Shown here one piece after another: positions 10,350 through 21,135 of a stretch of 64,000 nt of DNA. Source of the DNA: Nicotiana tabacum (taxonomy: Eukaryota > Streptophyta > Magnoliopsida > Solanales > Solanaceae); contig NC_134102.1 of the NCBI RefSeq assembly GCF_000715075.1, forward strand, positions 98,039,766-98,103,765, in the 5' to 3' direction. A program made the translations under genes and the position numbers. Each line of letters starts with the position of its first letter. Within the stretch, counting starts at the first letter, position 1. A model generated the notes under the pieces. That model was given only the letters and a program-made list of their open reading frames with translations, did no database searches and had not been told where the DNA came from.

Positions 10350-13309
10350 TATCACGACCCAAAATCCATTAAAGGTCATGATGGCGCCGGACACCGCTGT
10401 CAGGCAAGCCAACAATAACTAGTTAATCTGGTTCTCTTTTTTAATATCTTTGAAATCATAGTTTTCCTTCAATTAAATAGTAGAAGATGGGAATTTCAGA
10501 GTAAATAATAATATTTTCACAATCCCAATACTTAATAACCCATAATCATCCCAAAACCCCACGTCACAAGTGCATGAGCATCAACTAGGAAAATAAAATA
10601 AAATACAGCATCTGTCCGGAATACAAATTTGGACAGGAAAAGAAAATACAAATACTCTGAAGAAGAATCTGCTGGCTGCGGATCGTAGCATAAGATGCAG
10701 CTCGCCTAAGTCCCCGCATCAACCACGCTGCTGCGCCCACAGGACCACTAAATATATAAGTACATGTACAAAAAAATATACAGCAAGTGTAATATGAGTA
10801 CGAAAATAACGCGTACCCAATAAGTATCCAGTCTAACCTCGAAGAAGTAGTGATGAGGGGTCGACTTCGACACTTATAGATATATGAACATGAGACAAAG
10901 TAAATATATGAAACAAACAAGTATAAAATTCGTGGTACAATTTTCCTCTTTACAATTTACTCAAGCTCTCAACTAGCAAGTTCCCTCCGTAATCGGAGCA
11001 TATATATATATATATATATAGATATAGTGGATTTCATCAAAGAGGTTGTCATAATTCAAATCAGGGAAAAACAACCCTCAGATACACTGGCTTCTTGCCA
11101 AATGTTATGCACGATTCCATGAGGATAATATAAATAGAGAAAATGTCGAGGCGTACGGGTCGATCCAGCATAAAAGTAAATTGTGCACTACCGAGGGTCG
11201 AACGACATGAACCATAGATGCATCTATTAACCTGCCGAGGCAAACGGGCCGCTCTGAGAGTGTGGTACATAAATCCTGCCGAGGCAAACGGCCTGATCCC
11301 ATAAGAGTGGTAGAAGAAAATACCCCGCTCGCGAATCATACGTGCGACGCGGTCAAATATAAATTTAAGAAATTTTCCCGCCCGCGGATCATACTTGCGA
11401 CGCGGTCAAATATAAATTAAACATTTAAAATCATATCTCTTTCTTGATTCTTTTCAAAATAAGGGAAATTCAGCTTGTAGATTTTTAAGGAAATTAGCAA
11501 CACGACATGATGTAAGCCTAAAACTACCCAGACATAGGCATAGTTAGTAGCTACGTATGGACTCTCGTCACCTCGTGCGTACGTAGCCCCCACAAATAGA
11601 AGCACATAATAATTTAATTCACCTATGGGGTTAATTCCCTCTTACAAGGTTAGAAAGGAGCCTTACCTCGCTCCGAAGTTCCATAACCGGCTCCCAAGCC
11701 CTTCCGACGACTCAAACCGGTGCTTAACGCTCCAAAACTAGTCAATAATTATGCAAATACATTAATATATACTCAAATACTCATTATAATCCTATTTACA
11801 ATAATTTCTAACTCCACTTGAAATGTCGATAAAATTATCCTCGGGCCCACGTGCCCGGATTCCAAAAAATTTCAAAGATAAACTTTGCCCATGACATCAC
11901 GGACTCAAATATATAATTTATTCTCAATTCCATGTCCAAAATTCGTGGTCACCAAAGCCCCAATTTCTACTAACTCCCATGTTCAAATCCATATAAACTC
12001 ATGTATTTAACTCAAAATTGTGAAGAAAGCACTTACCCCATTATGATTGATGAATATGGCACTCCAATGTGCTCCAAAATCGGCTCCCATGGGCGAAATA
12101 AAATGAAATAGAGCCAAACCCTTGTTTTAAAGAAGACACTGCCTAACCCCAACTTCCGCACCTGCGGTCACTTGACCTCTTCTGCGGTTCAGCAGTTGCG
12201 GCCCAACTACCATTTCTGCGGTCTTCCACCAGACCCCTCAACTATACATCTGCGGCCACTATTCGCTTATGTGCCTCCGCTTCTGCGGCTCCACGCGCGC
12301 TGGTGCGGTCCCGCTTCTGCGAATCTCGACCGCATCTGCGGTCCATGCCTCCCCCAGCAAAATCCACTTCTGTGAGTCCTTTCCCGCACCTGCGGGCTCG
12401 CACCTGCGACCCTCTTCACGCAGGTGCGATTACACCAGATACCCAACTGTTTTAGCCCTTCCTCAAATTTCATTTTCGATCCGTTAACCACCCGGAATCT
12501 ACCTGAGGCCCCCGGAACCCCGTCCAATCACACCAACCAGTTTCGAAACATAATGCGGACCTGCTCGAGGCCACAAATCTCATTAAACAATGCTAATACC
12601 ACGAATCGCACTCCAATTCAAGCTTTATGAACTTTAGAACTTCAAACTTCCTCATTCAATGTCGAAACCTATCAAATCAAGCCCGATTGCCCTCAAATTT
12701 TGCACACAAGTCACATTTGACATTACGGACCTACTCCAACTTCCGGAATCGGATTCCGGCCCTGATATCAAAAAGGTCACTTCCGATCAAACTTCTCAAA
12801 AACCTTCAAATTTCTAACTTTCGCCAAACGACTCCAAAATGACCTACGGACCTCCAAATACACTTTCGGATGCGCTCCCAATACCGGAATCACCATACGG
12901 AGCTATTCCCAGACTCGGAATTCCAAATGGACATCGATAATATTGAAATGCACTTCAACCCAAAATTATGGAATTCTTCCAAAATGCTAACTTCCACAAT
13001 AGGTGCTGAAACGCTCTCGGGGCATCCAAAACCCGATCCGAACATATGCCCAAGTTTGAAATCATCATACGAACCTGCTGGAACCTTCAAATCCTGATTC
13101 CGAGGGCGTTTACTCTAAAATCCAATCTTAGTCAATTCTTCAAACTTAAAGCTTTCGAAATGAGAATTTTCTTTCCAATTCAACTCCGAACTTCCCGAAA
13201 TTCAATCCCGGCCATATGTACAAGTCATAATACCTGAAGTGAAGCTGCTTATGGCCTCAAACTACCGAACGATGCACTAGAGCTCAAAATGATTGGTCGG
13301 GTCGTTACA
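10350..13309 (-). mobile_element. Solo LTR (2960 bp) with TCAAA target duplication
   Basis: On the minus strand it begins TGTAACGACCCGACC (13309) and ends GGGTCGTGATA (10350); the ends form an imperfect inverted repeat. Direct repeats TCAAA flank it at 10345-10349 and 13310-13314, the expected 5-bp target-site duplication. No internal region is present, so it is a solo LTR of a gypsy family widespread in Solanaceae. It sits in the hairpin motif of the Tat leader. Inside are a TA microsatellite (10999-11020) and a GC-rich island of TGCGG repeats (12157-12430). Minus- and plus-strand frames in it are not genes. The copy at 51802-54804 has the same target duplication. Confidence 0.9.
12157..12430. 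repeat. GC-rich cluster of CTGCGG-type short repeats in LTR
   Basis: At least ten loosely spaced variants of CACCTGCGG, CATCTGCGG and CTTCTGCGG, with reverse-complement forms such as CAGGTGCG, stand out in an AT-rich LTR. The equivalent blocks are 46559-46832 and 53665-53930. A different LTR family at 31797-32100 has a similar block. Open frames across it are a by-product of base composition. Confidence 0.75.
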
Positions 13310-13314
13310 TCAAA

Positions 13315-14029
13315 CCCGCATAGTTTGGTAAAAACCGACTATGTTCTCTTTTGACTTTTATGAAAATTAATCTTTACACCTCATGCTAGACTACCAAAAA
13401 TAATTTTAGTAAAAAAAATTAATTTTTTTTAATTCCACTCAACTAATTTTCTAAAGCCGGTCAACAATGCAAGCAAACCTTTCAAATGATGTAGCAAGTA
13501 GCACATAAGTGAACATAATGGTCTCAAAGAGGATACATGTCTTATACGGACCCGGTCCCTGTGCCGAGTTTCGCTAAGTCAAATGCATGGGATGCAAATA
13601 AAGCGAACCTACTAGGGATATCAGGCATGATATTTATTCTTCTAGGTTTAAATCCTATTGGAGAAGGTATCTAGACTGGCTTACTCGAGCAGACAACTCG
13701 AGTCGATGAGGGTCAGCGTACCTGTAGCATTGCTTTCCGGCTTAACTGGTGGTGCTCCCCGCCTAAAACATGTGTGACTAAAATCCTTCACCAGGTGACA
13801 AGCACCTCGGCTACCTCAAAGAAAGCGGGCTATGTCAAGCAAATGCCCAATTTTTAATTTCAAGAAGACTCAGAGGGGGTGCGTGAGAAGACAATTTATA
13901 TGTACAATTCAACAATATCAAAGCAGTAAAAAGCAGGCAAATAACACATTAAACCCAAATAAATCATAGTATATACAAAATTAATAAAGCCAAATAAAAG
14001 TCAACATGTACAAGCTCGAATTCTGGTTG
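13315..14029 (-). other. Tat-A leader, distal part
   Basis: Leader between the PBS and the solo LTR. It begins with the right half of the hairpin motif (CCCGCATAGTTTGG, 13315 onward) and includes a patch with CAGAGGGGGTGCGTGAGAAG. No coding frame is supported. The same sequence follows the copy C solo LTR at 54810-55525. Confidence 0.7.
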
Positions 14030-14047
14030 TCCCCAGCAGAGTCGCCA
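14030..14047 (-). promoter_or_regulatory. Primer binding site, Tat-A
   Basis: The minus strand reads TGGCGACTCTGCTGGGGA, four bases downstream of the LTR end (14052). This matches the tRNA-Arg-type primer binding site known for Tat/Ogre elements; the tRNA assignment is from memory of the lineage. Confidence 0.8.
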
Positions 14048-14479
14048 GAGTTGTCACACCCCTTTTTCTACTCCCAAAAATTTATGTTTTATGAATTGTT
14101 GTGGGTAAAAAAAAAATTTCAATTAAAGTGATATTTTTAGAATAGGGATTATTTTATTGTTGAGAGTCGCCACTTGAAATTAATTTTTCGGTGTTCCAAG
14201 TCACCTTTTATTTGAATCCCTAGTCAAAGAAAAGTTTGACTCTATTCTTATCGGTCCGCAAAAATAAAATTTGGGTAAGGAATTCTGTTGACTGGGGAGA
14301 AAGTGTAAGGCATTCCCCGAGTCCCGTGGTTCTAGCACGGTCGCTTTATTGACTTAAAACTTTGCTTGAATTAATTTTGGACAAACTGTGCTTTATATAA
14401 TTTTCATGTTTTACCTATCCGCTTTTATTTCTTGATTATTAGATTTATAAAAAAAATAATTTGGATAATATTATGTTGT

Positions 14480-14815
14480 CATAACCACGCTACGCAAGCA
14501 AATGCGTGATCGAATAATAAAATTAATTAACTTATCATAATTGCGCCTCGCAAGCGAATCCAAAATTATGACAATCAACTATTTGTATTACTTTTGAGAA
14601 ATTACTACATTTGAGAAAATTAATTCTTAAAAATTATCAAAAGTCAACTATCGCGTTACGCAAGCGAATCCGCGATTTTAGCAAAAAGATTAGTTTAATT
14701 AAAAATTAACTAAAATTGATGGGTATGGTATGAGGTTATTGAATTAATTTATTGAATGTTAAATATCACGCTATGCAAATGATTCCGTGAAGTTAAGGCG
14801 CGCTTGCTAATTGCC
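14480..14815. repeat. Interspersed ACGC(T/A)AGCGAAT-type short repeats in Tat LTR
   Basis: Four to five diverged copies of a phrase like CACGCTACGCAAGCGAAT or CGCCTCGCAAGCGAATCC occur every 60-130 bp (near 14487, 14545, 14655, 14768). The same set occurs in copy C (55982-56285). The spacing is irregular, so this is not a simple tandem array. Confidence 0.6.
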
Positions 14816-15502
14816 AAGCATTTAAATTATTTTTAAAATAATAATAGTTAAGTTATTTATTTAAACAATAATTAAAAAGAATTAATTTTATTAAAATGAT
14901 TTGACTAAACTAAAATGTAAGAACTAATTGGAATTATTTTAAGAGAATGCACTAGCATATTTTATTTGCTTTGTCGGCATTAGACTTGCTAAAATTATTC
15001 TTAATTTAGCCTAAAGTGTAGTGGACCTTACATGACAAAAGAAAAATCTGCTTACATCTAGTTGTTATTAATCCATGACTATTGAGTATTAAAAAAAAAA
15101 AAGATTTACTACTAACCGTAGTTAACTTGATTTTCTGTTACCTTAATGACAAGAAAACAACCTTATTAACGTTGCCAATGATATAGGGAACAAATGCACA
15201 TGGAAACATGATTAACTGGAAAACTTAGTCCATATTACCAAGACTATCATGAAAAAGTCAAGTAAGAACAACACTATGTAATACTTTCCGAAAGAATGAT
15301 CTTTAAATTAATAGAACAGTTTCCTAGCAAATGTGGATTTAACAAGTAATAGAATAAAAATTTTAAGCTGCACTAAAATCAGAATCGGATTTAGCTAAAA
15401 AATAAAAATAGAGCTTACCCATGAATTCTAAATCTCATACATCACATGTAAAAATAAGGACCCAATTGCATACAGAAAATTAATCTACTTCATTACCAAC
15501 TT

Positions 15503-16200
15503 CAGTGAGGCTGCTAAAGCAGCTGCTTTGGGCCTCATAATTTTTGGGGCCACAAATTTTTCTAATAGGTTATATATTAATTTATTTTTAAAAGAATATT
15601 TACTCCCTCCTTTTAAATTTATGTGAATCTGTTTGACTGGGCACGAAATTTAAGAAAAAATAAAGACTTTTGGAATTTGTGGTCTTAAACAAGTCAAAAA
15701 GGGGCCCAGAGTATTTGTGTGATTATAAAAGCTTCTCATTAAGGGTAAAATTGTAAGTTTAAGCAAAATTATTTTCAAATTTAGAAATGAGTCATTCTTT
15801 TTGGAACGGACCAAAAAGGAAATAAGTTCACATAAACTGGAACAAAGTGAGTAGTATTTTGAATTTGAAAGTACAATTTTTCATAGTAAAAAAGTAGGAT
15901 TAAATTGTTCATAAATTGAGAAAAAATATCTTTTTGGGAATCACTCTCTACACCATAAATTGAGAAAGGATTCGATTATTAATTCATAACTCAAAAAAGG
16001 TTAAAACCTTAATACAGTCCCACAGCGTGTATATCTCAAGAGAAATTAAATGGATTAGATGAAATTATTAATAACTTTGAACATGAAATAACTAAAAATA
16101 CAGAATTTAAATGAAATTATATATGAATTTTTTCTTTGATATATTAAAAAAAAGGCCACTCATTAAAGTTTTGATTTAGGCCTCTATATTTATTGAGACT
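15503..16200. mobile_element. Possible hAT-like non-autonomous remnant in Tat-A LTR
   Basis: The left end reads CAGTGAGGCTGCTAAAGCAG here, but CAGTGCCGGCCCAAGGG in copy C (56998), which looks like a hAT-type terminus rich in GGCCGG. The right end (AGGCCTCTATATTTATTGAG, about 16178-16197) resembles the opposite terminus of such elements. No clear 8-bp target duplication is visible, and about 16 bp of the left end are missing in this copy. It hosts the Stowaway MITE. Confidence 0.4.
15603..15851. mobile_element. Stowaway-type MITE (249 bp)
   Basis: The terminal inverted repeats are CTCCCTCCTTTTAAATTTAT at the left and, as reverse complement of the right end, CTCACTTTGTTCCAGTTTAT; both continue GTGAA. 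TA dinucleotides flank it (15601-15602 and 15852-15853). The CTCCCTCC terminus with TA target is the hallmark of Stowaway (Tc1/mariner-derived) MITEs. No coding capacity. The orthologous copy is at 57112-57359. Confidence 0.85.
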
Positions 16201-17166
16201 ACAACCAAACATAAAAGATTTAGCAACTCTAACATTTACTTTTAACAACCAAGAGATAGAATAAGAAGCAGAAGAAACTAATATGATTTCAAGTAATCAA
16301 GTCTTCCTCGTTCCATTCATATCAGGAAAACTACATTACAATGTTAAGAAAAGTACCTTAGACCGCAGAAATAGCAAAGGAGGCAAAAAGGAAGAACTTT
16401 GTTATCCACTAGCCAATAAGCGCAACAAGAGTGTCGAAAATTACAGCAGACAAGTAGCAGCGATTTGGAGCGGACAACGGCAAACTCGTAACAAACAGAA
16501 ACCCAGAAACTTAAAACCAAAGTCAAAGTTCTATACAACTTCTATCCAAACCAACAAGACTTTAAAAGGAAAACTTTCTGAAAGAAAAAAAAATTCTTTA
16601 GTGTTTTTCAAGTTCCAACAGCTCTTTCTTCCTTTCTGATTTTTTTTAAAGGTCTCCTTAGCTTTCTCGTTTTCTCTCTTTTTCAGATCTAATTTTTCCT
16701 TTCTCGTTCCTCTTCTGTTTTTCAGGTGTCCTGCTTTTGTGATGAGTGTGTGTTTTTTTTTATAGAAGAGAGACGAGGGAGTATAGTTGTTAAAGAGGAA
16801 GAGTAAGAGTGTGGGTTGTGAGAGAATAATTATCAAGAATAATTTGTGAGTGAGCCAACGGTGAGTAGTGAAAAGTGAGTGTGTGCACGTGAGGGAGTTA
16901 AGGGAAAAGGGATAAAGTGAGTGTTTGCTCTAAGGAAGATAGGAAAAAGGGATTATGAGTGTGTGGCGTGAGGAAGATGGGAAAAGAGATTATGAGTGTG
17001 TGACGTGAGGGAGTTGGTGGGGGAAGTGGGATATAAATTTCTTAAATAATACCTATGAAAGGTGAAATAAGAGCTAAAATATGTAGATTAAACTTAAAAT
17101 ATATTTACATAAAATAAATGGTAAAAAAAAAAATCGAGCATGATAAAAAATTAGGTGCTCACAACA

Positions 17167-17884
17167 TGTCCATTTTTACTTGGAAATATGAAAAGTTTTT
17201 AGGCAAAGAAGAGATGAGCGATATGACTAATTTTTGGCCATACCATTATTCAAAAGGGAATAAGAGAAAAGAGTGCAACTGAGTCCTGATTTTGGACAAC
17301 CTACATATCCCGGGTTATAAGGGATCATGCCACGTGTAGTTCAAGGAAAAAGATATCATGCTGAGTTGGAGAGTCGAGTGAGGTTCCGTCAAGGCTCCGG
17401 TCTGTAGTCCTGTTATTACATAAAAATCAAAAGAAACTAAACAAGCCTATCAACTATCAGTTACAAGATTCCTATTTGTTAAGTTTTCTAAAACTTGATC
17501 TTGAGTCTTGACTGGTTCTTCATGCAGACTCTGATCTGAACCTTGATGCTTGCTACCTGCAGGTGCTAGTTCATTCTTCTACGGCTTCTTCTAAGCAAAA
17601 CGGAAGATGTAAGGCTCGTAACTTCAGTCATGTCTTGAGCAGTCCATATCCTTTCAATTTTCTTCTGCATTTGAATTCACTTCTTTTCCTGTTCTTTTCC
17701 TTATTCTCGATAGAGAATTATTCTTTTGGTCATCTCAAACCCTTTGCCTCGAGGTAAAACCTGCTCAGACACCAAAACAAACAAACGAACAAAATTTTTT
17801 TGCTCTAGTTTTCACTAGGAAAATTTCGTGAGTTATGGTAATAAAATTCTAAACTACTTCTTTATTGAAAGCAATAAAAGATCG
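17167..17884. other. Non-coding sequence flanking Tat-A, with a second hairpin motif
   Basis: Right of the Tat-A LTR. It carries a diverged Tat-type hairpin motif (17300-17342) and no credible frame; the 64-codon frame at 17563-17757 has no recognisable domain. It may be leader or 3' region of another Tat element into which copy A inserted. That is inference from the motif alone. Confidence 0.45.
17300..17342. other. Tat leader hairpin motif, diverged
   Basis: The sequence CCTACATATCCCGGG, then GGGATCATGCCACGTGTAGT, follows the layout CTACGTATC ... GAATCA ... ACGTAG seen at 7645-7685. The stem here is reduced to CTACA / TGTAG. Confidence 0.55.
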
Positions 17885-18364
17885 GGAATGGTGTACCGTA
17901 AAAAGATCATGATAATAATTATTTTTTTGGATGGTGTTCCTTTATTGTAAAAAAAGATGTCTCAATTAAGGATGGGGTTACCTTATGTTGGGAATATTGG
18001 CCAGAGAATGGTATACCCTATATTGGCAATGATATCAGGGAGTGGTGTACCCCGCATTAAAGATCAAATCAACTAGGGAGTGGTGTACCCTATGTAGGAA
18101 AATACAGCTAGGGATTGGTGTACCCTATACTGGTAAGGAGATCAGGGAGTGGTGTACCCTACATTTAAGCTCACATCAAACAGGGAGTGGAGACCCTATG
18201 TTGGAAAACATAGCTAGGGATTGGTGTACCCTATACTGGTAAGGATATGTAACCAAGGGTTGGTACCCTGTATTACGAAAAAAGAATATAATCATCGGTT
18301 GGTACCGTGTATTACGGAAAAAGAATGTAATCAGGGGTTGGTACCCTATATTAATGAAAAGAAT
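17885..18364. repeat. Degenerate minisatellite, left block
   Basis: About ten diverged units built on AGGGAGTGGTGTACCCTA or AAGGGTTGGTACCCTGTATT, with periods of about 40-60 bp. The last three or four units resemble the homogeneous 40-bp repeat at 26879-27299. The array stops at 18364, where the stub of the Del/Tekay element begins. Confidence 0.75.
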
Positions 18365-18420
18365 CTACTAGGCACGGCTCATAGACAACCCCTAGGACAG
18401 ACTTGCTCTGATACCAAGTT
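18365..18420 (-). repeat. Leader/PBS stub beyond the 3' LTR
   Basis: This 56-bp stretch matches 24370-24425, the leader start next to the 5' LTR. It carries its own primer binding site (minus TGGTATCAGAGCA, 18416-18404). A normal insertion would show target sequence here. It implies a tandem LTR-internal-LTR-internal arrangement that was later truncated. Confidence 0.8.
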
Positions 18421-20875
18421 TGTCACGACCCAACTGGAGGGTCATGACTAGCACCCGGGCCATACTTGCCGAGAACCAACGTACATTTTATCTAACCTTC
18501 CTTATTATCTTTAAGGGCCGACAAGATCAATATAAATGGTAGACATGGATCATGAACATCCAACAATGAAAGATAATGTCATGAACATACATAACATGGG
18601 ACGACAAGACTGTCAAGAAACTATATATAAGGTACGAGCTACCATGAGTCGACACCTGTCTATGAGCCTCTAAAGGAACATAAGTTCTAAAACATTGCCG
18701 GAACAGGGCCCCGACATACCCATAATGTCTATAACAAAAATGCATACCAAGACCACGACAAGTCCGGAGAAGGGATCTCGCCAATAATCGCTAAACTGGA
18801 CAGCCTACTGTGGTGGGGGAGCTGCGTCTACCCGTCTATCAGGACCTGCAGCACGACATGCAGCGTCCACAAATAAAAGGGACGTCAGTACGAATAAAGT
18901 ACTGAGTATGTAAGGCAGGAAAGCATAAGTAAGAACAGTAATGTAAACAGGGATAGGGAATATACAACCTGTGACATCTGGGTACCTCTGAGGGCTACTA
19001 ACATGAAACATATGATACATACATATATATACATAAACTTTTAAAACATACGCCTTTGTGGCATCACCATCATCATATCATACCCAGCCATAATAGGCTC
19101 GGTAAAACATACCCGGCCATCATAGGGCTCGGTAGAATCGTACCCGGTCACGTGGAGCTCGGTAAAACCCAACTGATCAGTGGTTGCACAATAGGTGCCG
19201 TACCCGGCCGACTATAGCGCGGCTCGGTAGAGTAAAATAGATACATATATATGATGCATGCTGGACTCATTGGAATCATATTTTGAACCTTTCGGAGTGA
19301 CGTAAGGTCGGTATCCTTCGTACACGTTATTAGGATTAAATCTTCATCAAGAATCTTATAAGAATCAGGAACTACCAACAACATTGATAATATAAGAATA
19401 AGAGAAGTAACATCAATATCAATCATTTCATAAGAAGGGCAGCAATGTAAGTACTGCTAGCTTCTAAGAGTAAAGTATCTTTGGGAGCTCGTTCATTACA
19501 TTATGTACAATCGGAGTCGTGCAAAAGAATGAAGGGGATAGCCTCACATACCTTGTATATACTGCCCAACCTCAAGCTATGCAAATGTCACGACTCCTTA
19601 GTCTACAATAAGAGAAATGACACTATCATTATCGTTTAAGCGTCGTAACTATTATGTATCGACCGCAACCTATTTTACGATGAAACGGACAGCACCTCCC
19701 CTATTTATATGACTTCACACAAGTCAATACAATCACCAAACAGCCCAAACAACATCATTAATAATCATATTGAGCCTCCCAAAACAGTCCACCAACCAAC
19801 AACATTACTACCAAGCCTTTCGATATATATTTCACAAGTTCTAGCTTCAACGACTTAGCCGCAACTTGGATAATCTTAAATATATATATATAGAGTAAGA
19901 GGTTCCTTACCTTTAAACAGAAATAACAACTCCAATTTGACCTTAATTTTCCACGAAATATTTCTCCAATTCTGCCACAAGAACAAGGAAGCGAAACTAG
20001 CTATCAATTCGGGTTTTTCGGCACTAGAATTACTTTAGAAGACTTGAAATCACCTAGGGTTGATATTAAAAACTTGAAGGAGTATTTATAGAACATAAAC
20101 CACTTAAAACAACCTCCCACACGAGCTGGAACAACAAAAAAATCAGCAACAACAAGAAGAACAAGAAACTTTCTAGCGCCACGGGATTCTCGACACTTGA
20201 TTTGTGTTGTTTGCCCTTTGTTTGGGTCTTGGATCATGAGAGAACCTTGAGAGAGTGTTTTTAGGGTTCTAAGGTCTGAATATACTGAAATATAATGACT
20301 TAAAACGGGGTTGAGGTATCTTATATATATCCATATGTCTTAAACCGCCTATGTGGGCCCCATAGAGAGCTGCTTGGCGCACTCTCACGAAAACGCGAAT
20401 ATCTCTCTATTCGGAGATCGTACCGATGAACGGTTTAATGCGTTAGAAACTAGACTCATAGATCTTCAATTTTATAGGTAGATCACCCCATAATTCCAAG
20501 TATATTGGGAGAAAAATGTAGTAACATTTGACCTAAAGTTTAAGTAAAATTATAAACGTAAGTTGCGACAACTTTTATCGACTTTGTTTCATAACTCGCT
20601 TGACTTCAAGACTTATGATACGGATATTATATGATTCAAATACATTAAAACATGACCTCTTGGGACAATTAATCACCTCTAGTGTTACCCGAAAATACGG
20701 GTTACAACATCCTTGATTCGTTTAACTTCTAATACTTGTTAACCACTCTTATACACCCTTGTATCGTTTAAGACCAATAGGATTAACTTCTTATCATCTC
20801 AAAGATAATCTCTTCTTGGATTTACGTCGACTAACTTACGGCGTGATCTAAGGTACGCGAATTTGGGTTGTAACA
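18421..20875 (-). repeat. 3' LTR of the Del/Tekay element (2455 bp)
   Basis: Minus-strand ends TGTTACAACCC (20875) and GGGTCGTGACA (18421). It contains about four roughly 35-bp sub-repeats of the form TACCCGGCCATCATAGGGCT with CGGTA (19078-19232). Nearly identical to 24426-26878. Frames inside it (for example 18527-18784 and 19148-19426) recur in both LTRs and are not genes. Confidence 0.9.
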
Positions 20876-20891
20876 CCCTCTCCCCCTTAGG
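20876..20891 (-). promoter_or_regulatory. Polypurine tract
   Basis: The minus strand reads CCTAAGGGGGAGAGGG immediately before the 3' LTR start, the expected site of plus-strand priming. Confidence 0.8.
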
Positions 20892-21135
20892 AACATTCGT
20901 CCTCGAATGTAAGGGTTTATGGGGTGTCTAACTCATCGTGGATTCCGACGGAAATTTCCGGCTGAGCTTCCCCTATAAAATGGACACTAGCCAAACTTGC
21001 AAGCAGTTAAACCCAACCTATGGCCTTACAAGACTATACAAAGCATTATGGATATGTACATTATCTGCATATCACCATTTTGTATTAAAAAAAAGTATTC
21101 ACAAGCTATTGCCTACCTCATAGAGCCGTTCCACC

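Larger units (their letters stand above)
546..17166 (-). mobile_element. Tat/Ogre-lineage Ty3/gypsy retrotransposon, copy A (3' truncated)
   Basis: On the minus strand the order is LTR (17166-14052), PBS (14047-14030), leader, ORF1 (9918-7971), gag (from about 7366), protease, RT, RNase H, archaeal-type RNase H and integrase (pol stop at 642-640). The Tat/Ogre lineage is indicated by a separate ORF1 before gag, the second RNase H between RT-RNase H and integrase, an RT of the type RDLxKASPKDNxPLPNI, a PBS resembling tRNA-Arg, and a roughly 3.1-kb LTR. There is no 3' LTR: the sequence passes from the pol stop into Del/Tekay gag around 545-600. A solo LTR of another family (10350-13309) sits in the leader. 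Stops, frameshifts and lost catalytic residues make it dead. Copy B (37050-46090) and copy C (51757-57604) are its duplicates. Confidence 0.85.
14052..17166 (-). repeat. 5' LTR of Tat copy A (3115 bp)
   Basis: On the minus strand it starts TGTTGTGAGCACC (17166) and ends GGGTGTGACA (14052), directly before the PBS. The body is AT-rich with short repeated phrases such as CGCTACGCAAGCGAATCCGC around 14480-14810. A hAT-like remnant with a Stowaway MITE lies at 15503-16200. The partner 3' LTR is absent. Copy C of this LTR (55548-57604) is cut at a point equal to about 16090 here. Confidence 0.85.

Noticed and set aside
10999..11020. TA dinucleotide run as a regulatory element
   Set aside because: A simple microsatellite of variable length in the solo LTR (shorter in copy C near 52484); no evidence of function.
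12172..12630. Plus- and minus-strand frames of 60-115 codons in the GC-rich LTR block (also 31731-32154, 46578-47036, 53632-54126)
   Set aside because: They arise from repeated CTGCGG words, are open in several frames at once, differ among copies and show no protein family features.
14030..14047. tRNA-like match near LTR ends (also 24409-24421, 55526-55543)
   Set aside because: Only the 3' end of a tRNA is matched, on the PBS strand next to an LTR; no cloverleaf follows.
16283..16639. 118-codon plus-strand frame
   Set aside because: Lies inside the Tat LTR, Lys/Asn-rich with no domain, and is absent from copy C because the LTR is truncated there.
17563..17757. 64-codon frame with a hydrophobic stretch, possible small membrane protein
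   Set aside because: No homologous second copy, T-rich composition alone explains the Phe/Leu run, and no promoter or family signal is visible.
18527..19426. Conserved minus-strand frames in both LTRs of the young element (also 24532-25431)
   Set aside because: Their identity follows from the near identity of the two LTRs, not from selection on a protein.
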